Shown piece by piece: positions 56,605-64,000 of a DNA stretch of 64,000 nt (its first letter is position 1; each line of letters starts with the position of its first letter). The DNA is from Haematobia irritans. Taxonomy: Eukaryota > Arthropoda > Insecta > Diptera > Muscidae. The notes below the pieces were generated by a model, which was not told the origin of the DNA, did no database searches, and was given only the letters and a program-made list of their open reading frames with translations. Position numbers and translations under genes: made by a program. The stretch is from NCBI RefSeq assembly GCF_050003625.1, contig NC_134398.1, positions 205,083,313-205,147,312 on the forward strand, written 5' to 3'.

Positions 56605-57374
56605 ACCAGTAAGGAAAGTGTAAAGTCGGGCGGGGCCGACTATATTATACCCTGCACCACTTTGTAGATCTAAATTTTCGATACCATATCACATCCGTCA
56701 AATGTGTTTGGGGCTATATATAAAGGTTTGTCCCAAATACATACATTTAAATATCACTCGATCTGGAAGAATTTGATAGACTTCTGCAAAATCTATGGAC
56801 ACAAAATTTAAGTCGGCTAATGCACTAGGGTGGAACACAATGTTAGTAAAAAAATATGGGAAACATTTAAATCTGAAGCAATTTTAAAGAAACTTTGCAA
56901 AAGTTTATTTATGATTTATCGCTCGATATATATGTATTAGAAGTTTGGAAAATTAGAGTCAGTTTTACAACTTTGCGACTAAGCAGTGGCGATTTTACAA
57001 GGAAATTGTTGGTATTTTGACCATTTTTGTCGAAATCAGAAAAACATATATATGGGAGCTGTATCTAAATCTGAACCGATTTCAACCAAATTTGGCACGC
57101 ATAGCAACAATGCTAATTATACTCTCTGTGCAAAATTTCAACTAAATCGGAGTTAAAAATTGGCCTCTGTGGTCATATGAGTGTAAATCGGGCGAAAGCT
57201 ATATATGGGGGATATATCTAAATCTGAACCGATTTGGCTGGTATTTTGCAAGTTTTTCGAGACCCATAAACTATTCAATAGGGATCGTCTTTGAGCCGAA
57301 ACAGGACCCTATACCAAATTTTAGGACAATCGGACTAAAACTGCGAGCTGTACTTTGCACACAAAAATACATCA

Positions 57375-57412
<38 letters not shown>

Positions 57413-57569
57413 GGACAGACAGACAGACGGACATCGCTAAATCGACTCAGAATTTAATTCTAAGCCGATCCGTATACTAAAAGGTTGGTCTATGATTACT
57501 CCTTCTTGGCGTTACATACAAATGCACAAACTTATTATACCCTGTACCACAGTAGTGGTGAAGGGTATA
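56605..57569 (+). mobile_element. Family 2 element with a different 3' region
   Basis: The 5' 640 bp matches family 2 closely ('gtaaggaaagtgtaaagtcg', TATACCCTGCACCAC). From about 57240 the sequence changes to a new body ('ttgagccgaaacaggaccct'), a long ACAG/ACGG tract (57373-57430) and a different end (TATACCCTGTACCACAGTAG). It is either a recombinant or a sub-family. Confidence 0.7.
57373..57430. repeat. (ACAG)n / ACGG microsatellite
   Basis: About 14 tetranucleotide units at the position where DINE-1/mini-me-type repeats carry their GTCY tract (here in complement). Confidence 0.9.
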
Positions 57570-58309
57570 AAAATGGCAAAATTAAAAAGGAGAACGAAAA
57601 GAAATATGTTGCATGTTGGAATTTTTTTTTATGATGTTGGTTCCTTTTTTTTCATTTAGAACTTTGTGTTTTTTGTATACGACTGTTCATTTATATAACA
57701 AAGACATGGTTGAAATTGCCTATTGAATTTATTTGATGTTGGGAACTGTTTATATTAAAATGGGTAATACATAAATTAAAAAGAAAATGATTCGAAATTA
57801 AAAAAAAAAATGTAAAATTGGAACTTTATAGAATATATACAAATATCTTAGGGAAAAAAGCTACTAAGTGATTAGGATAAATTTACTATGACTTACCCAA
57901 AAATATGTCTTTTAGCATATTTTTAAGTCTCTTATTAAAAACCTTCATATGTGTATCCTTCGTCCGAATTTATGTGTTTCTTACTTGTTGTTACTTTCTG
58001 TACAAATATTGTGATTCACTTTAATACAATCACATATAGTTTTTTTTTTTTCATATATTTTCCAATTAGATTAAAACTTTCCTGTTAAAAATGTGGTTTT
58101 ATGTGTTATGGCCAACAGATTAAAGTGTGTTCTAAGTTAGAATGACGACATGTTTCAAGACTGTTATTTCTATTTTTCCAAAAAAATCCGATCAAGTTCC
58201 TCTAGGTGGCTATGTATATGGGACAAAACTTGTTAGAATCTTACAAAATATATAGATTTAAACTATAAGTTGGAAGTGATGCAGAAGCGATGAATTTAAC
58301 ATGGACATG
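57570..58309. other. No recognisable feature
   Basis: AT-rich, unique-looking DNA without gene or RNA signals that I can support. Confidence 0.4.
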
Positions 58310-58583
58310 TCATAAGGCTGATGTTTCCATTAACTGAATTTTCATCACTTCTTAATGTGTGATCCGAATTCAGTGTTTTGAACGTGAATTAAAAATTTTT
58401 GTGATATTTTCCCAAATAAATAATTTTTAATCTGTTACGAATTTTAATGCATAATAACGCTTGTCTGAAACATTTGACCACAAATATTTTCAAAAGTGAT
58501 CGATTTTTCTAGAATGATTTTAGCATTTTTGGCGGCAAAATTCGAATAATTTGAACCATTTTATTAATTCTTACTCTTTTTTT
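58310..58583 (-). mobile_element. Fragment related to the 52832 hAT interior, inverted
   Basis: Reading the minus strand, 'taaaaattatttatttggg' and 'aattcacgttcaaaacactg' follow the order seen at 53405-53480 in the hAT element. The ends are not preserved. Confidence 0.6.
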
Positions 58584-58584
58584 A

Positions 58585-60359
58585 TACCCTCCACCATAGG
58601 ATGGGGGTATATTAACTTTGTCATTCCGTTTGTAACACATCGAAATATTGCTCTAAGACCCCATAAAGTATATATATTCTGGGTCGTGGTGAAATTCTGA
58701 GTCGATCTAAGCATGTCCGTCCGTCCGTCCGTCTGTCCGTCTGTCCGGCTGTCCGTCCGTCTGTGGAAATCACGCTAACTTCCGAACGAAACTAGCTATC
58801 GACTTGAAACTTGGCACAAGTAGTTGCTATTGATGTAGGTCGGATGGTATTGAAAATGGGCCATATCGGCCCACGTTTACGTATAGCCCCCATATAAACC
58901 GATCCCCAAATTTGGCTTGCGGAGCCTTCCGGAGCAGCAAAATTCATCCGATCCGGTTGAAATTTGGTACGTGGTCTAAGTATACGGTCTCTAACAACCA
59001 TGCAAAAATTGGTCCATATCGGTCCATAATTATATATAGCTCCCATATAAACCGATCCCCAGATTTGACCTCCGGAGCCTCTTGGAGGGGCAAAATTCAT
59101 CCGATCCGTTTGAAATTGGGTACCTGATGTTAGTATACGGTCTCTAACAACCATGCAAAAATTGGTCCATATCGGTCCATAAATATATATAGCTCCCATA
59201 TAAACCGATCCCAGATTTGACCTCCGGAGCCTCTGGAGGAGCAAACTTCATCCTACCCGATTGAAATTTGGTACGTGGTGTTAGTATATGGTCTCTAAGA
59301 ACCATGCAAAAACTGGTCCATATCGGTCCATAATTATATATAGCTCCCATATAAACCGATCCCCAGATTTGACCTCCGGAGCCTCTTGGAGGGGCAAAAC
59401 TCATCCGATCCGTTTGAAATTGGGTACCTGATGTTAGTATACGGTCTCTAACAAGCATGCAAAAATTGGTCCATATCGGTCCATAATTATATATAGCTCC
59501 CATATAAACCGATCCCCAGATTTGAACTCTGGAGCCTCTTGGATGAGCAAAACTCATCCGATCCAATTGAAATTTAGTGCATGGTGTTAGTATATGGTCT
59601 CTAACAACCATGCAAAAATTGGTCCATATCGGTCCATAATTATATATAGCTCCCATATAAACCGATCCCCAGATTTGACCTCCGGAGCCTCTTGGAGGAG
59701 CAAAAGTCATCCGATGCGGTTGAAATTTGGTACATTTCGTTAGTATATGGCCTCTAACAGCCATGTAAAAATTGTCAAATTTTATTACTATAGAAAGTTT
59801 TGTCAAAATTTCATTTCTATAGAATGTTTTGTAAAAAGTTTATTTCTATAGCAATGTTTGTCAACATTTTATTTCCATAGAAAATTTTGTCAAAATTTTA
59901 TTTCTATAAAAAATTTTGAAAAAATTTTTTTCTGTAGAAAATTTTGTCAACATTTTATTTCTATAGACAATTTTGTCAACATTTTATTTCTATAGAACAT
60001 TTTGTCATCATTTTATTTCTATAGAAAATTTCGTCAACATTTTATTTCTATAGAAAATTTTGTCAAGTTTTTATTTCTATAGAAAATTTTGTCAAAATTT
60101 TATTTCTATAGAAAATTTTGTCAAACTGAATTATATACGTATTTAATCGGCCTTTTTTTTTTGTTTAATATATACCCCTTATGGACTAACTTACAATTTA
60201 GAAGACAGTGTTAAAAAGTTTTACGATACCTTGCCATCGGCAAGTGTTATCGCAACCCAAGTAATTCGATTGTGGATGACAGCCTTTAGTAGAAGTTCCT
60301 ACGCAATCCATGGTGGAGGGAGATTCGGCCTGGCCGAACTTACGGCCGTATATACTTGT
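58585..60359 (+). mobile_element. DINE-1-like element, full length, with nested satellite
   Basis: Starts with the TATACCCTCCACCATAGGAT hairpin (58592-58620). Then come 'cataaagtatatatattctg', a long GTCC/GTCT tract (58717-58765) and six ~153-bp units from 58885 to about 59770. A block of 29-bp satellite (59772-60127) lies within it. The DINE 3' part ends in GGCCTGGCCGAACTTACGGCC-type sequence and TATACTTGTT at 60358. Frames of 150 and 220 codons on the minus strand exist only because the unit length is divisible by three. Confidence 0.85.
59772..60127 (+). repeat. 29-bp satellite block inside DINE
   Basis: About 12 quite regular units, directly joined to DINE sequence on both sides, without the CGGTTGCCAC ends or TACCA blocks. 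Confidence 0.9.
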
Positions 60360-60570
60360 TATCTATTACAAAAAAAAAACAACAAATTATCTATTAAAAA
60401 TATGAAAAGAAACGAGTAATAAAAAAATTGAATTAAAAACTTTTCCTGTGTAGATAAAATAATTAACTTCTTTGTGAGGACATTTTTGGATGTGTTTTGT
60501 GCCTTTAGAGCAACTCCCAACTTAGTTGCAGGGAAAAAGTGTAGAACTGATTTTAGTTGCTTTATTATAA

Positions 60571-61035
60571 ATGGGTTTATATGGGGGCTATATATAATTA
60601 TGGATCGATGTGGACCAATTTTTGCATAGTTGTTAGATACTATGTACCAACACCATGTTCCAAATTTCAGCCGGATCGGATGGAATTTGCTTCTCTTAGA
60701 GGCTCCGCAAGCCAAATCTGGCAATCTATTTATATGAGGGCTATATATAATTATGGACCGATGTGGATCAGTTTTTGCATATTTGTTAGAGACTATATAC
60801 TAACTTCATGTACAAAATTTGAGCCGGATCGGATGAAATTTGCTTCTCTTAGAGGCTCCACTAACCAAATATGGTGATCGGTTTATATGGGGGCTATATG
60901 TAATTATGGACCGATGTGGACCAATTGTTGCTTGGTTATTAGAGACCACATATCAGCACCATGTTCGAAATATCCGCCAGATCACATGAAATATGCTTTT
61001 CTTAGAGGCTCCGCAAGACAAATCTGGGGGTCCGT
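60571..61035 (-). mobile_element. DINE-1-like fragment, three 153-bp units, inverted
   Basis: Three units ('ggtttatatgggggctatat', 'gaccaatttttgcatagttg', 'gaggctccgcaagccaaat'). The join at about 61035 runs directly into family 2 units. Confidence 0.8.
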
Positions 61036-61410
61036 TTATATGTGGTCATATTAGAGCAAATTTGGCGAAAGATATATCTGAATCTGAACTGATTTCAAGC
61101 AAATTTGGCACACTTGACTAAAGTAATAATCGTTCTCCTTGTGCAAAATTTCAAGCAAATTAGGGTAAAACTGTGTCTTCTGGGGCCATATAGGTCCATA
61201 TCGGGCGAAATATATATATGGGAGCTATATCTAAATGTGAATCAATTTCAATCAAATTTCGCCCAATTGATTACACGACTAAGTATTATGTTTATGCAAA
61301 ATTTCAAGCAAATCAGGGTAAGTCTCTGGCTTCTGGGCTCAAATAAGTGCATATCGGTCGAAAGATATATATGGGAGCTATATCTAAATCTGAACCGATA
61401 TCTACCAAAA
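61036..61410 (+). mobile_element. Family 2 fragment
   Basis: Three internal units ('gatatatatgggagctatat', 'tctggggccatataggtcc', 'ttggcacacttgactaaag'), without termini. Bounded by a foldback element at 61415. Confidence 0.75.
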
Positions 61411-61414
61411 TAGC

Positions 61415-61550
61415 GTGAATAAATCCGATTCCAAATCATACAAATATAAGCCACTCACCCCACACAAAAATGCCACTCGGCCAACCAAAAATGAATTTTT
61501 GTGTGGGTGAGTGGCTCATATTTGTATGATTTGACATCGGATTTATTCAC
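61415..61550. mobile_element. Foldback MITE, 136 bp
   Basis: Arms of about 57 bp, beginning GTGAATAAATCCGAT at 61415 and mirrored at the end at 61550, differ at about 4 positions and one base of length. The central loop is only about 22 bp. The whole element would fold into one long hairpin. Confidence 0.85.
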
Positions 61551-61572
61551 TCAATGCTTAGATTCGTATAGT

Positions 61573-61642
61573 GGCAGCCCGATATTTCAGGCTTACTTAG
61601 ACTATTCAGTCCATTGTGATACCACAGTGGTGAACTTCACTC
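61573..61642 (-). mobile_element. SINE 3' fragment, inverted
   Basis: 'gacuattcagtccattgtga'-type sequence (in DNA, gactattcagtccattgtga) and 'taccacagtggtgaacttc' match the 3' body of the SINE. The head and tail are missing. Confidence 0.75.
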
Positions 61643-62118
61643 AATTATTTTAGTTGGTCCTAGTTCGTACGTGAAAGTATTATCTTTAAGAACATATAGA
61701 GAAACAACTTTATTTCAATGGTTTATACATTTCTGGCGGTAAAGAGTCATTTTAAAACATTTTTTTTTTAATTTTCCCCATTTTCATCGATATATTATGA
61801 ACCCCTTCACTTATCGCAGATCCAGTTATAGAAATTTGTTTTCGTCATCTCAATACCTTGCATTCAACTACCAACAACGGTATAATCGGACATTTTTAGC
61901 TCGAGAAATTATTTGTTTAGTGAAAAAGGCCGAAAAACTAAAAATAACGGGATATCTCAAAAAATGTACCATAAAAGCATGCTTAACTTTCATTTTCGAA
62001 TTCAGCAGATCAAAATACATAAAGTCACCTCTCATCAAATGTAAAAAAATTTTATTTTGTAAACTAGTCACACCTTCGATTGGCCATCAGAACTTAAGCG
62101 CCGCCGATTATAATGGCT
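61643..62118. other. No recognisable feature
   Basis: Overlapping open frames of 115 codons (plus) and 67 codons (minus) at 61797-62144 have no domain I recognise. The 3' part of the plus frame enters a SINE. Confidence 0.4.
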
Positions 62119-62310
62119 GGGAGCCACCGAGGTGGAATAGTTAGCGTGCCCATCTCACAAACGAAATGTCATGGGATCAATCCGAGTTTTTCAGCAGTGG
62201 ACTTTACCCCATCAGCAATGCTGGTGACATTGCCAAGTCGTTTTGCCGCAATATCAATGCCGTTCGGAATCGGATATAAAATGTAGGTCCCTTGTCATTG
62301 ACCTTTTTTA
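62119..62310 (+). mobile_element. Degenerate SINE
   Basis: Head GGGAGCCACCGAGG, a decayed A box (GGTGGAATAGTT) and B box (GGGATCAATCC), then 'atgctggtgacattgccaag' and 'aggtcccttgtcattgacc'. The tail is absent. Confidence 0.75.
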
Positions 62311-62344
62311 AATCTCTGGGCTGAAAAAAATTTCGTCCGCAGAC

Positions 62345-62695
62345 CATACCCTGAAAAAATATTTACGTGATATTAAATATTACGCAACCTCAATTTTAGG
62401 ATGGGCAATTTAGACACTATTAAGGACAAATTTCTTTAAAATACGCTTCAAAAATTTTTTTCACACACTTTAAAAATTTGCGTCCCTTCGTTAAAGTTGC
62501 CTGTCTTTAAACTAAGGAAAATTTTCCTCAAAGTAAAAATCACATTTTTGTTTTAAAGAAATCGTCCTTAAACTAACTGAAATATTGAATCTTTAGATTT
62601 ATGTTAAAAACGCTTCAAATATAGGCTAAGACTTATTTTAAGGATTTAGCATCTTTGGTTTAAAGTGTCACTTTCGTGCAGCGTGTAATGGCTTT
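62345..62695 (+). mobile_element. MITE copy (CACTGAAAAA family), 5' part
   Basis: Begins 'ccctgaaaaaatatttacgt' and 'gatattaaatattacg', the same order as the inverted copy ending at 55953. It loses similarity at about 62690. Confidence 0.6.
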
Positions 62696-62751
62696 GCCGG
62701 CCGTTTGATGACCATAACTCGTGCCAAAAATAGTCTATGCGAACAAATCTA

Positions 62752-63130
62752 ACAGGTTGGCTGATAAGTCCCCAGTATAACAAAGAAAAACTCATTTTTT
62801 GTCAAAATTCGTTTTTATTATTCACTGTAGTTCCCTTCAAGGGCGATACAACGATTATAACGACCTTCCAATTATTTGATACCATTTTGGTAGTACTCCT
62901 TTGGTTTTGCCTCAAAACAGGCCTCAGTTCCGGCGATCACCTCTCATTGCAGCCAAATTTTTTTCCCTGCGAACATCCTTTTGAGGTCTGAGAACAAGAA
63001 AAAGTCGCTGGGGGCCAGATCTGGAGAATACGGTGGGTGGGGAAGCAATTCGAAGCCCAATTCATGAATTTTTGCCATCGTTCTCAATGACTTGTGGCAC
63101 GGTGCGTTGTCTTGGTGGAACAGCACTTTT
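62752..63130 (-). pseudogene. Mariner (irritans type) transposase, C-terminal remnant with one TIR
   Basis: The right terminal repeat ACAGGTTGGCTGATAAGTCC starts at 62752 next to a TA target (62750-62751); it closely resembles the ends of irritans-subfamily mariners such as Himar1. On the minus strand the frame from 63130 shows the catalytic motif FHQDNAPCH and then the PHPPYSPDLAPSDFFLF block (the D34D signature). It then shifts frame near 62950 and has a stop inside the last ~20 codons before a normal-looking end. The N-terminal half and the other end are gone, because a DINE copy begins at 63131. It is non-functional as a cut-and-paste transposase. Confidence 0.93.
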
Positions 63131-64000
63131 TTATACCCTCCATCATAGGATGGGGGTATATTAACTTTGTCATTCCGTTTGTAACACATAGAAATATTGC
63201 TCTAAGACCCCATAAAGTATATATATTCTGGGTCGTGGTGAAATTCTGAGTCGATCTAAGCATGTCCGTCCGTCCGTCCGTCTGTTGAAATCACGCTAAC
63301 TTCCGAACGAAACAAGCTATCGACTTAAAACTTGGCACAAGTAGTTGTTATCGATGTAGGTCGGATGGTATTGAAAATGGGACATATCGCTCCACTTTTA
63401 CGTATAGCCCCCATATAAAGGGACCCTCAGATTTGGCTTGTGGAGCCTCTAACAGAAGCATATTTCATCCGATCTGGCTGAAATTTGGTACATAGTGTTG
63501 GTATATGGCCTCTAACAACCATGCAAAAATTGGTCCACATCGGTCCATAATAATATATAGCCCCCATATAAACCGATCCCCAGATTTGGCTTGCGGAGCC
63601 TAAAAGAGAATCAAATTTCATCCGATCCGGCTGAAATTTGGTACATGGTGTTGGTATATGGTCTCTAACAACCGTGCAAAAATTAATCCACATCGGTCCA
63701 TATTTATATATAGCGCCCATATAAACCGATCCCCAGATTTGGGTTGCGGAGCTTAAAAGAGAAGCAAATTTCATCCGATCCGCCTGAAATTTGGTACATG
63801 ATATTGGTATATGGTATCTAACAACCATGCAAAAATTGGTCCACATCGGTTCATAATTATATATATCCCCCATATAAACCGATCCCCAGATTTGGCTTGC
63901 GAAGTCTCCAAGAGAAGCAAATTTCATCCAATCCGGTTGTAATTTGGAACATGGTGTTAGTATATGATCTTTAACAACCGTGCCAGAATTGGTCCATATC
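63131..64000 (+). mobile_element. DINE-1-like element inserted in mariner, runs off the window
   Basis: Starts with the TATACCCTCCATCATAGGAT hairpin directly after the mariner codons for KVLF. Then come 'cataaagtatatatattctg', the GTCC tract (63265-63282) and four ~153-bp units up to the window edge. A frame of 166 codons on the minus strand is the 51-residue translation of the unit. Confidence 0.85.

Noticed and set aside
58792..59806. Proteins of 150 and 220 residues on the minus strand
   Set aside because: Perfectly periodic 51-residue translation of the 153-bp DINE unit, overlapping known repeat DNA. No domain and no independent start signal.

Overview
This window looks like intergenic or heterochromatin-like DNA from a higher (calyptrate) fly, probably Musca/Stomoxys/Haematobia-like. 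The grounds are strong AT-richness, many copies of a DINE-1/INE-1-like repeat with its GTCC/GTCT core, an irritans-type mariner relic, tRNA-derived SINEs and a BEL/Pao LTR retrotransposon. The species is inferred. I recognise no host protein-coding gene, rRNA or tRNA gene.

The one intact coding unit is a young BEL/Pao retrotransposon on the minus strand (38772-50048). It has two 559-bp LTRs differing at 3 positions, a 5-bp target duplication (ATTCC), a primer-binding site matching the tRNA-Tyr 3' end, and one long gag-pol frame with protease, reverse transcriptase, RNase H and integrase. Two things are odd. It has a 4.1-kb leader without recognisable genes. It also has a second, separate zinc-knuckle ORF between pol and the 3' LTR that starts just after a good 3' splice site.

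Most of the rest is nested repeats. (1) A 29-bp AT-rich satellite occupies roughly 15 kb in about ten blocks. Several blocks sit inside elements whose ends carry an inverted CGGTTGCCAC motif, so the satellite seems to travel and expand inside a TIR element. A ~460-bp module recurs only inside these arrays. (2) DINE-1-like copies (here 'DINE') contain a ~153-bp tandem unit. (3) A second family (here 'family 2') has TATACCCTGCACCAC-type inverted ends and ~130-bp internal units. (4) Three non-autonomous hAT-like elements have exact 8-bp target duplications (29789-31280, 51218-51734, 52832-54161). (5) A tRNA-derived SINE has Pol III A and B boxes and target duplications, in several copies. (6) There are several MITE/foldback elements and one broken mariner.

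Layout: 1-9.8 kb DINE, family 2 and two satellite-TIR elements; 9.8-17.4 kb mostly unique with a MITE, a family 2 copy holding a SINE, and a satellite block; 17.4-22.3 kb a satellite-TIR element split by DINE and a SINE; 22.3-31.6 kb satellite, MITE, satellite-TIR element and hAT; 31.6-38.8 kb unique DNA and a satellite block with a 633-bp insertion of unknown type; 38.8-50 kb BEL/Pao; 50-64 kb dense nested DINE, family 2, hAT, SINE, MITE and mariner. Insertion order can be read at several sites from intact target duplications.
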